The translations under genes were made by a program, and so were the position numbers. This document shows positions 44,666 to 54,080 of a stretch of DNA of 64,000 bases, in pieces. How positions within the stretch are numbered: the first letter of the stretch is position 1; the number at the start of each line of letters is the position of its first letter. Source of the DNA: Valencia hispanica (lineage: Eukaryota > Chordata > Actinopteri > Cyprinodontiformes > Valenciidae). The stretch covers positions 45,372,913 through 45,436,912 of the forward strand of contig OY747713.1 of NCBI GenBank assembly GCA_963556495.2. The letters run 5' to 3'. Under the pieces are notes generated by a model. The model searched no databases, was not told the origin of the DNA, and saw nothing but the letters and a program-made list of their open reading frames with translations.

Positions 44666-45361
44666 CCCCTCCTTTCCACCGGACGCGTAAGCAGCAGGTT
44701 ACAGGAGCAGCACTTCATACGCAGCTGATAGCCACCACTGTAGTCAATAGAGCCCTTTCCACCAGAGGCAAAAGCAGCACGAGTCTGCCGCGTCTGAGGA
44801 GCGTCATGTCGCAGCACTTTTCTAAATATACGCGGCAGTCCTATTTTCTAAGCAGTACGCCTCTGAAACACGTAAATTTCTACATTTTGGATAGGGGAGA
44901 CAGGAAATATACGGCTCGGCACTGGAAATATTCAAAATAAAAGAAACGTGCTGCTTTGCGGTTGCTTAACTTAAAAAAATGTCACTACCTGTGCGGCCGG
45001 TGAGAAGTCAGTACCTCGCGGGAGGGTCTCAATTTTGGATATTCCCTGACATAACATAAACTTATTGGCGAATATAAAACGGACATGACATAAAACACCA
45101 ACCTTTTGGAGCCATGTTGTTGTCTTTTCCTGGTTATTATTGTCATAGACGTTTATATATGTCTATGGTTGTTGTGTTTACTGACGAAACCACGCGTGAT
45201 TTTGCTAATCTCGCGTGATTTCGTGCTCTCTCAGTGACAGCTGCTTCCCTGCTGCTATGCGCCTCATACGCACCCGGTGGAAAGGGCCAAGCAGCAGAAT
45301 ACACAAGTGAAACGTGCTGCTCCTGTAACGTGCCGCTTACGCTTCCGGTGGAAAGGAGGAG
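44666..45361. mobile_element. Harbinger-like MITE with long TIRs and TAA TSD
   Basis: The 48-bp terminal repeats match at about 44 positions. They share TCCTTTCCACCGGA and GTTACAGGAGCAGCAC. TAA flanks both ends (44663-44665 and 45362-45364). A second inverted pair (CCCTTTCCACC near 44753 and GGTGGAAAGGG near 45274) lies inside. The 99-codon plus-strand frame at 44641-44940 crosses the terminal repeat and has no family resemblance. Confidence 0.75.
45144..45168. repeat. Short palindrome in the MITE
   Basis: CATAGAC and GTCTATG flank an AT-rich loop, making a small hairpin within the MITE interior. Confidence 0.5.
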
Positions 45362-45724
45362 TAACAGAAATCAATGGAAAAATCACAGAAAAAAAACTGT
45401 TGTAACTCCTTAGCTTTTTCTAGAGAGAGGCCAAGGGTATGAATTTATCTTTGCAAAATGAAGTGATTCACAAAGGCAAATACTGGCTTATGCATTATTT
45501 TCTTTAGCTGTCCTGTTGGTAGCAAACTAGTTCTCTTTAGTACGCACATTGACTAAGGGAATTCCAGGAAAATGACTAATACAAAAGCAACAAAATAACT
45601 TTTTAATTACAGAGCACAGTCCAAAAAAGAAAAAAATATATCATGCAAACCTGATGTGGGAAACACGAATTTAACAATGGTTTGGTTTTATTTCCCGCAC
45701 GTTTGAATTACATTATTGTAATAC

Positions 45725-46455
45725 TGTCATAGTTCTTAGTGTTTTGTTTTTGAAGTTAGTTCTTTTCCTTATTCGGTTTAATTTTCCTTTTAATTTATTC
45801 CTTGGTGTTGTTTTGGCACTTACATTCTTCCATATATTTCACTTCCTGCCCTTAAATGTTTACCTGTTTTTGTGTGTTTATTTGTTTCTTCCTCTTTTTA
45901 TTATTTTTCCTCTTTAGTTCTGTTATACTTAATTTCTCTTATTAGTCAGTCTTTTTAAGAATCCTTTTTTTTGTAGGTTTATTTCTTATTGGGTAGTTTC
46001 CTAATTTATTTATTTCTCTCTCCAGTTTTTATTTCATTTTGTTCTTCAGAGTTCCCTTGAGTTTCCCCTTAGATTCCTTCTTAGATATATTATCTTTAGT
46101 TAGTTTCTAACTAACTTTAAGATAGTTTTCTGTTTCCCTTGCCATTCTTCCTTTTCCTGTTGTCTCCCTGCCGCTCTGCTCCTGACCCAGTTTCACTTAT
46201 TGCCTTCACCTGCATCTGCTTCTCACTAATTGGTCCTCGGGTTTCCCTGTCACTTCCTCACTCTCTCCTCAGCATTTAAACAGCTCTCATTCAGTCACTA
46301 CTCGCTGGTCCTTCGTCAAACATTTCTGTCTGGTTGCATGTTTCCCTGTCACAGCATTTTTGATCCTCCTGAGTTATGTAAGTTCATGTTCTTTGTTATA
46401 ATTAAATCTTTTGTACTTTTACTGTGCTGCCTTTGGGTCCTCTTTACACAAGACA
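45725..46455 (+). repeat. LTR-like repeat
   Basis: Begins TGTCATAGTTCTTAG, runs through a T/C-rich body, then ATTTAAACAGCTCTC (TATA-like), TTAAATC and GCCTTTGGGTCCTC, and ends near AAGACA. It is the same family as 42011-42852 in the opposite orientation. No clear 5-bp target duplication was found here. The following 46456-47100 holds no recognised feature. Confidence 0.45.
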
Positions 46456-47099
46456 TGATGATTACTATATGTGTGACTTGTTTTCTATTGGTGTGTTGCA
46501 TACTTTGATTTATTAATTTTGTAGAAGGTGGCAAAGATGAGCTAGAGACAGAGAAGGAGCCAGCAGCAGCAGAGCCGTTCCAATCAAACATGGAAATCCG
46601 TCACAGTCATTTGAGTAAAACGTTTTTTTAATGCTAGAGATTGATAACCAAGTAAACACTTTTGTAACATCATGACTTGATGTAACCCACTTGTGTGCAT
46701 AAGGGTATTTAGTTTGTGTTTTGTATTAGTTTACAATAATCAGACTTTGCACACTTAAAATCTGATGTCATGATTTTGTAGAGGGTAAGAGAGATGACCT
46801 AAAGAGAGGAGCTGTAGCTGTGGCTCCAAAAAAGCACCAGCATCATCATTAGGCATGTGAACTTGTAACAATTAAATATTCACATTGTGTTATTGATAAT
46901 TAATAAGAAAGGGCCCTTTAATTCCAACTAAAGTAATAATATGGATATAAGCAAATTCAAAACAGGTCAATAACAGTTCATCGTTCAAGACATGAATGAA
47001 ATAAGTAAAGCCTTATTCGCTCATTTACCATTATGGTATTATTGACAGAACCAAACAGACTATCTTAGACAGTACTAGTAATGAGAGAAGACAAACTGA

Positions 47100-47188
47100 T
47101 GAGAGGGAGAAAAAGAAAGTTTCATGCTGCCCTAATCACCCTCTCCTCATCATTGTCCTCACCTGTGTCTCTGCCATCAACCTCACCT
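47100..47188 (+). repeat. LTR-like repeat, left part (split by Harbinger)
   Basis: Pyrimidine-rich DNA (TCATTGTCCTCACCTGTGTC) that continues at 53836 on the other side of the Harbinger element and resembles 8226-8484. It is the insertion target of the Harbinger element. Confidence 0.4.
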
Positions 47189-47281
47189 GGGGTCTCATTT
47201 ATAAAACATAGAATCCCTACTAAAAGTGTACGTACGACCAAAACAAAAAGTTTGTGTACGGCAAAAAGATTTCTGATTTAT

Positions 47282-48731
47282 TTTTTTTATTATTATTATT
47301 TTTTTTTTACGTGTCCTGTTTGGCAGTGTGGAGCTCAGAATTGGTGTCTGGGTACCAAGTAGAAGCCCAACAGATTTACTTTCACAAGCGGAGCAGTACA
47401 GCTTTTGCTATAGTACTCCACTTGATTTATGTGTGAAAAATCTTTATTATGGATTGTTGGGGTTTTTATTTCCTGATGTTATGGACATGGAGACGGAAAA
47501 TTAAGGAGAAGAAAGAAGGAAGATGAAGAAGAGAGGTAGGAAACAAAATGTCATGAGAGAGGGTGAGTTGAAAATACAAGAGAGGAAGGGGAACAAAGAA
47601 AACACAGGAAAACATTGAAGTCTGCCTCCATACCCACAGGACGGCAGAGAGAGGGAAAAACAAAACAAAACACGAAAAAGGAACATCGACAAAACCAACC
47701 AAACATTGTGAACTAAGAACTACACAACCACATCACACAAAAATAGATATAAAAATACAACAACAATGTCACAGAAAAACTCATGGTACTGATTAATCAA
47801 GCTCTAGTAATCATAACCTCAGCCCAAGAATATATCCTTAAACACCAGAGACCCCACATCTATGTGTGTGTGTTAGCATGCTGGTGCATATAAGGTTTCT
47901 CCATAAGAGTGTTCGATAGTTGGTGTGAGCAGGCATCAATCCGTCTCCCAGGAATCGATGCAGACATGAAGGAGATCGGAGCAAAGACGTCCAAAGGACC
48001 GCCAGAGCCCCGGGCGGACCCGGGCGGGGCCGACCGCATCCCCCAAGAGAGGAGCAAAGGAGAACCCCAGGGGAACATCCAGCACCCACTATGCAGGGGC
48101 CCGGGGGGCAGCAGTGACGAGCCCACGGGCCCCGCCGGCAACTGGCTGCGCCGGGGCGGGCCGGTCAATGGACCGGGGGAGCCGGGGCCCAGGGGCACCC
48201 CACCCCCCAGCAGGGACCCGACAAGGGACCGGCCGACGAGGGGCCCCTGGCACTGCAGGGGCCGCGGCCGGCCGCCACGCGACGCCTCCGCCCTAGGCCA
48301 ATCCCCACCGCCAACATCCCACCGCCCCACCAACAGCCGCAGGGGACGGACAGCATCCCCAGGCCGGGCTCAGCCAGCATCTGGACGCCAAGTTGTACCA
48401 GCTCCCGGGTCCTGATCCCGCGCAACGCAGGGCGCCGAGACCAGGCATCCAACGAGGGCCAGGGCCGGTCCAACCCGCCAATGAACCGGCCACGCACGGT
48501 GCGCACAGAACAGGTGATCAAACGAGCAGAGACGCCGGATCCGCATCCCGCCGAGCCACCGAGCAGGCACCACCCAACAATCCCAAACCTGGCACCTCTA
48601 AAAGAGGTGCCCCAACCAACCAAAGGAAGATATCGGCCCAGCGCATCGGCCGACCGACACACCGGCCCCCCCAGGCCCGGCCAGGCACGCACCAGGTCCG
48701 AACCGGATTGACCACCGGCACACCAGCAGGC
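47282..48731 (-). mobile_element. 5'-truncated L1 tail copy with 15-bp TSD
   Basis: Contains only about the last 1.4 kb of the L1-clade 3' tail (equivalent to about 5256-6660), reverse oriented, with a T/A-rich end (poly(A) on the sense strand) at the left. The target duplication AGATTTCTGATTTAT is perfect at 47267-47281 and 48732-48746. It interrupts the left arm of the Harbinger element. The open frames on both strands mirror those in the full tail and need not be genes. Confidence 0.92.
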
Positions 48732-48894
48732 AGATTTCTGATTTATAAAACCATCTCTACGCACAAGTGTAAGCAATTTCCCCTTTATAAATCACAGTCT
48801 TCTTGGAAGTTTGCGCACGTGAATTTGGCTCATATCCCGCCCTGAACACGCCCAAATCCGGCTATAAAAGGTCAATGCAAAGCAGGACATAATA

Positions 48895-50625
48895 TTGCCT
48901 AAATATAGACAACACGTGACGTGTCCCACCAGGGACATGAACACTTTAGACCACTGCTACAGCACAATAAAGAATGCATATCGCTCTGTCTCCCGTGCTG
49001 CTTTGGGACTCTCTGACCACTGCCTGGTCCACCTCATCCCATCTTACAGGCAGAAGCTGAAATCTGCTAAGCCTGTAGAAAGAACTGTGAGGAGATGGAC
49101 TGATGAGTCAAAGATGCAGTTACAGGCCTGCTTTGACTGCACTGATTGGAGCGTCTTTGAAGCAGCAGCCTCAGACCTGGACGAACTGACCGACACTGTG
49201 ACATCTTACATCAGCTTTTGTGAGGACATGTGTGTGCAGACCAAAACCTTCTGCACGTTCAACAACAACAAACCATGGTTCACTGCAGAACTGAGATGGC
49301 TACGCCAGGACAAGGAGGAGGCCTACAGGAGTGGAGATCGGGTCCTGTACAAGCAGGCCAGGAACAAGCTGACAAAGGAGATCAAGGAAGCAAAAAGGAA
49401 CTACAGTGCAAAGCTGAAGGAGCGTTTTTCTGCCAACGATTCTTCTGCAGTTTGGAAGGGCCTGCAGACCATTACCAACTACAGGAGACCATCCCCCCAC
49501 CCTGTGGGGAGCCCCCGCCTGGCTGAGGACCTCAATGACCTTTTCTCCAGGTTTGAAACGACTTTCACACCTTCCACCTCCCCCACCATCTCCATTACAA
49601 AAGGCCTAGCATCACCCCAAACCACCCCCGTACCTGACCCCCTGCCTGCGCTGAGGATCTGTGAACAGGATGTACGTCAACTATTTCAGAGACAGAGGAT
49701 TAAGAAGGCATCAGGTCCTGATGGAGTGTCTCCGTCCTGTCTGAAAGTCTGTGCTGGACAGCTGGCTCCCATCTTCACTCAGATCTTTAACAACTCCCTG
49801 GAGCTGTGTGTGGTCTCCTCCTGCCTCAAACGGTCCACCATCATTCCGGTTCCCAAGAAGTCCCCCATCACAGGATTAAATGACTACAGACCAGTCGCCC
49901 TGACATCTGTTGTCATGAAATCCTTTGAGCGACTGGTGCTGACCTACCTGAAGGACATCACGGATCACCTGCTGGACCCCCTGCAGTTCGCCTATAGAGC
50001 AAACAGGTCAGTGGATGACGCAGTCAACATGGCTCTCCACTACATCCTGCACCACCTAGACTCTGCAGGTACCTACGCTTGGGTCCTGTTTGTGGACTTC
50101 AGCTCTGCATTCAACACCATCGTCCCAGAGCTCCTCCATCAAAAAATGTCCCAGCTCACCGGGCCTCCCTCCACCTGTCAGTGGATTACCAGTTTCCTGA
50201 CTGACAGGAGGCAGCAGGTGAAACTGGGTAACTTCACATCCAGCTCCCGGTCCCTCAGCATCGGCGCCCCCCAGGGATGTGTTCTCTCCCCACTGCTCTT
50301 CTCCCTTTACACCACTGACTGCATGTCAAGGGACCCTTCTGTGAAACTCCTGAAGTTTGCAGATGACACCACCATCATTGGACTCATCCGTGACGGTGAC
50401 GAGTCTGCATACAGAGGGGAAGTGGAACAGCTGGTCCTCTGGTGCAGTCAGAACCACCTGGAGCTAAACCCGCTCAAAACTGTGGAGATGACAGTGAACT
50501 TCAGGAAGAGACCCCCCATCAACATCTCCTCTCATAATCATCAACAGGCCAGTCCCCACAGTGGAGTCTTTCAGGTTCCTAGGATCCACCATCACACGGG
50601 ACCTGAAGTGGACCTCCCACATTAA
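48895..50625 (+). pseudogene. Rex1 endonuclease end and reverse transcriptase
   Basis: A 576-codon open frame. RT motifs by approximate residue are PSGPDGVSPSCLK-like (275-290, KKASGPDGVSPSCLK), NDYRPVALTSVVMKSFERLV (about 335-355), DPLQFAYRANRSVDDAV (about 362-378), WVLFVDFSSAFNTIVPELL with the first Asp (about 397-415), IGAPQGCVLSPLLF (about 455-468) and LLKFADDTTIIGL with the catalytic pair (about 484-496). The frame is lost by one base near 50520-50560. The conserved continuation VESFRFLGSTITRDLKWTSH lies in another frame and runs to 50809, where a stop (TAG) interrupts it, then on through LLPSGRRYRALYAKTTRHKN to 51025. Confidence 0.85.
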
Positions 50626-51267
50626 CTGTATAAGAAAGAAGGCCCAGCAGAGGCTGTACTTTCTGCGTCCGCTCAACCTGCCTCAGGAACTGCTGACCAT
50701 CTTCTACACAGCAATAGTCCAGTCTGTCCTGACCTCATCCATCTCTGTCTGGTTCGGATCCGCCACCAGAAAAGACAAGGACAGACTGCAGAGAACAGTC
50801 AGGTCCTAGAGCAACATAGGTACTGATCTTCCCTCCATTCAGGACCTGTACCAGTCCAGGGTCAAGAAGCGGGCCAGAAAAATCACCACAGACCCCTCAC
50901 ACCCTGGCCACAATCTGTTTAGGCTCCTCCCGTCAGGCCGGCGTTACAGAGCGTTGTACGCCAAAACCACCCGACACAAGAACAGTTTTTTCCCCCAGGC
51001 TGTCGCTCTGATGAACTCTGTGTAGTCACAGAGTGTCAGTCCATTCACATAACAATAAACTATAACTCTGCACTGCTGTACATACTCACTGTAAAATAAC
51101 CCCGGTTTGGTGTATATATTATCTTTTATTATTTATTTGTATTTATTTCTTTATTTCACTTATTTAAGTTCTGTACTGGAGAGAAAAGTTGCCGGAGTCA
51201 AATTCCTTGTATGTGTCATACTTGGCCATTAAAGCTGATTCTGATTGTGATTCGGATTCTGATTCTG
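48898..51267 (+). mobile_element. Rex1-type (CR1-group) LINE, 5'-truncated
   Basis: Starts within the endonuclease (NTLDHCYSTIKNAYR... GLSDHCLVHLIP), continues through a complete RT and C-terminal region, a short 3' UTR, and the tail GCCATTAAAGCTGATTCTGA followed by TGATTC-type repeats. ATATTG at 48892-48897 and at 51268-51273 may be a short target duplication, which places the insertion inside the Harbinger element just before its Myb-like gene. Rex1 naming is by recollection of conserved motifs; the CR1-type RT is certain. Confidence 0.85.
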
Positions 51268-51289
51268 ATATTGATGCATATGTGGAAAT

Positions 51290-51990
51290 GTGGCAACAAC
51301 AAAAAAAACCAAGAAGAGAAACTTTACGGAGATGGAGATTGAAGTGCTAGTGGGTGAAGTGGAGGCTAGAAGAGACATTTTATTTGGTGGACACAGCAGT
51401 GGTGTCACAAATAAAAGGAAGAACTGCGAGTGGCAGCATGTGGCGTCTACAGTGCAGACTGTCGGTTCAACTGAAAGGACGATATCCGAAATTTTAAAAA
51501 AGTGCTCGGACCTCAAAGTCGAGGCAAAAACAAAAACTTGCCTCCCACCGCCAGAGTGGGTCTGCTAGTGGAGGGGGTACGTGTACACCCAAGCTGACAC
51601 CACTGGACAGGAAGATGGCAAGTATCATGGGAACATCAAGCGTGTACAGTATTGTGTCAGAGAAGGAGGGCGACACCGACCTGGCAGAAACGACAGATGA
51701 ACCTGGTAAAGCACCTTTTGCATATATTTTATTACGTGGCTACGTTAACAAATTTGTGCATATTTTAAGGAGACAGACTAATATGCTGTGTCTTTTCAGC
51801 TCTTCCACAGTCGGTAGGTGGCGAGGATGAGGAGGCTGAGGAAGATGAGGTTACCCAGCGTCCGGCTGCCCCCAGCACCAGTGCTGCCGGTGCCCATGGT
51901 GCATCCAGCAGTGCTCGGGTTCTGACTGAAGCTGTGATGCAGACACAGAGAGACACCATCAGCGCCATCAATTCTGTGACAAACGAGTAA
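51290..51990 (+). pseudogene. Harbinger Myb/SANT-like partner protein, broken
   Basis: The partner protein of Harbinger transposases binds the element ends and helps import the transposase. Exon 1 reads ATTKKTKKRNFTEMEIEVLV then GEVEARRDILFGG, with CEWQHVASTVQTVGSTERTI, a Myb/SANT-like domain. A one-base shift near 51530-51545 leads to HRQSGSASGGGTCTPKLTPL, then a donor after GATGAACCTG at 51705, an intron (51706-51799) and exon ALPQSVGGEDEEAEEDEV to a stop at 51988-51990. No in-frame ATG lies at the expected start (GTG at 51290, with an ATG two bases upstream in another frame). After the stop, 26 protein-like codons continue (IVTAIGTLNDTIKIFNK). Confidence 0.75.
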
Positions 51991-52038
51991 AAGGAAATAA
52001 AGATTGTGCTGTGCGACATAGTAACAGCCATTGGTACC

Positions 52039-53284
52039 TTAAATGATACAATAAAAATTTTTAATAAATGAACCTTGTCGTAATCTCAAACGCTGCATTA
52101 CATCCTGGCGGATCCTTGCTCCCTGGGTGAAGGCTTCCTGTCGAGGAGGAGGCGGCTGTGGGTCGGGGTTCTCATGCTGGGGAGGGGGTAGGCCAGGAGG
52201 GAGGGGAATTCCAATTCTCAGTGCCATGTTATGAAGAATTCCACATGCCCTCACGATCTTGCAGACCTTTGTAGGGTGGTATAAAAGTCTGCCACCCAAG
52301 GCATCCAATGACCGCCACCTACATTTTAACAGGCCAATGGCACACTCTACAACTGAGCGCGCACACGTGTGAGAGGAGTTGTAGCGCATTTCCTCTGCTG
52401 TCTGTGGGTCTGGGAACGGAGTCAGAGGCCAGCTCCTGAGAGGGTAGCCACTATCACCTGCAAGTGATAACATGTTTAATTCAGGCCTCAACAACCAGCA
52501 TTTCTAATGACGGTGAGAACTTACCGAGCAGCCAGCCATCACGCAGAGCGCTTGACTGCAGTCTGTTCCCTACACTGCTGTGTGTCAAGATAAAGGAGTC
52601 GTGTGTTGACCCAGGCCATCGTGCCACCATATTAGTGATCATCATGTGTGAATCACATATGATTTGCAAATTAATACTGTGTACATGTTTCCGATTGACG
52701 AAAACAAATTCATCCTCGGACGGGGCCCTTATAGCAACATGGGTGCAGTCAATTGCGCCGATTATGTTTGGGAAACCGGACATTGCTGCAAATTGCATCT
52801 TTATTTCGGCCTGCTCCCCCACAGTATATGGAAACGTGATGTATCGCCTGCTCATTTTAATGATCCCATCCAAGACTGCAGGCATTATTGACCTCAGGGA
52901 CGGCTGTGATATCCCAGACCTAGTAAATAAATATAACATATTTGAAGGCATTATTTCCAAAAAAGGACTTTGGGCAGAATAGTAAGAATCATATCACTCA
53001 GACACATACCTGTCGGCTAATTCCAGCTGGTAACAACCAGTTGCAAGAAACCCCAGAGTGGTGAGCACCTGCAGCTGGACCGGAATGGCACGGTTCTGCC
53101 TGGACGGTCTCTCCAAAACCGGGCCCAATTGAGCACAGAGATCCAAGAGCACAGCTCTAGGGAATCTGAATCTGCTCATTAGCCAGACATCATCATGGGC
53201 AAGGAGGTCCGCATGATCCCTGAACACGCGTTCTCTCCTAATCCTTCCATTTGCAAAATCTTCTAGCAACGCCAGTGCATCCAT
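52039..53284 (-). CDS. HARBI1-like Harbinger transposase, spliced, apparently intact
   Basis: Three exons: 53284-53010, 52919-52525 and 52457-52039, joined by GT-AG introns of 90 and 67 bp. The total is 362 codons without stop or frameshift, the usual length for this family. Exon 1 begins MDALALLEDFANGRIRRERV, with VFRDHADLLAHDDVWLMSRFRF typical of the N-terminus. SGISQPSLRSIMP (93-105) follows the first junction. Catalytic candidates are Asp149 in GAIDCTHVAI, Asp199 in WPGSTHDSF and Glu261 in ARSVVECAIGLLKCRW; GDSGYPL spans the second junction. The Pro-rich segment near 305-325 is less conserved. It should cut at the element ends. The partner gene is broken, so mobility would need help from another copy. 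Confidence 0.87.
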
Positions 53285-53835
53285 CTCAAATATTACGCTT
53301 GAAAGTAGTTGGGGTATTTCTATTGGCAGCAATAAGACTGATTGCTTCCTTCCTTGGCACAATGAACGTGCCAATCAATGATATATGGTACAGATGATTC
53401 AATTTATTAATTGGCATACAGTCCCGGCCCTTTTATCTGAGTTTAAGGTTTTGAGATAAATTTTATGTATTTATTTTAATATTGAAAAATGTTTTTAGAA
53501 GAGCTATAGCTCACTGCAAAGCTACAATATAGATATAATTGCTGGCTTGGATGTTTATAATAACATGAATCCATAATTAATGTTTGGTGTGAGGTGAAAT
53601 GATATGTGTGAGAGGAGTAATATGCAGTCTGGCTGCAGTTCATCACCTCACCAACTGCGTCGTCGATTCCCCCCGTCTCCAAAATGTCCGTACGCACGGG
53701 TTAGAGTTGGCGTACAGGTGCGCACATTTTCCCGTCAAGTCTGTTTTTTATAAATCACAACTTTAGCTTTGAAAGTGGCGTACGCCAGTTTCAGGCCCCG
53801 TTTTGTGCGTACGCACCGTTTATAAATGAGACCCC

Positions 53836-54080
53836 AGATCCTCCTTACCTTCTGCCCTTATAACCCGTCACTTCCCCTCACTCAGCGCTGGATCATTGTA
53901 TTGTAAATGTCCCCATGGTGTGTTGTCCTGCTCGTCCAATGTCCTGTCTCCGTTCCTGGCGACGTCATCATCATCACCATCATCACCTTCTCCACCATCA
54001 ACAGCACTAATAAATATCCTCACACTAACCGGCGTCTGCCTTTGGGTCCATGCTCCACACACCATACCCTGGCAGACAGA
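53836..54080 (+). repeat. LTR-like repeat, right part (split by Harbinger)
   Basis: Continues the repeat interrupted at 47188: GATCATTGTATTGTAAATG, then AATAAATATCC near 54009 and GCCTTTGGGTCCATGC before CCCTGGCAGA. The arrangement is like 8226-8484 and 45725-46455. Confidence 0.45.

Larger units (their letters stand above)
47189..53835. mobile_element. PIF/Harbinger DNA transposon with two nested LINEs
   Basis: Both ends carry the inverted repeat GGGGTCTCATTTATAAA. Inside, both subterminal regions share GTACG-rich stretches and GATTTATAAAA. The element has the two convergent genes expected of Harbinger: a Myb/SANT-like protein on the plus strand (51290-51990) and a HARBI1-type transposase on the minus strand (53284-52039). 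A reverse, truncated copy of the L1 tail (47282-48731) and a Rex1 LINE (48898-51267) have inserted in its left half. Without them it would be about 2.8 kb. A perfect 3-bp target duplication is not visible. Confidence 0.88.

Noticed and set aside
46510..46860. Two exon-like pieces after TTTTGTAGA (near 46525 and 46778)
   Set aside because: The similarity is short, there are no donors at their ends, and no reading frame joins them.
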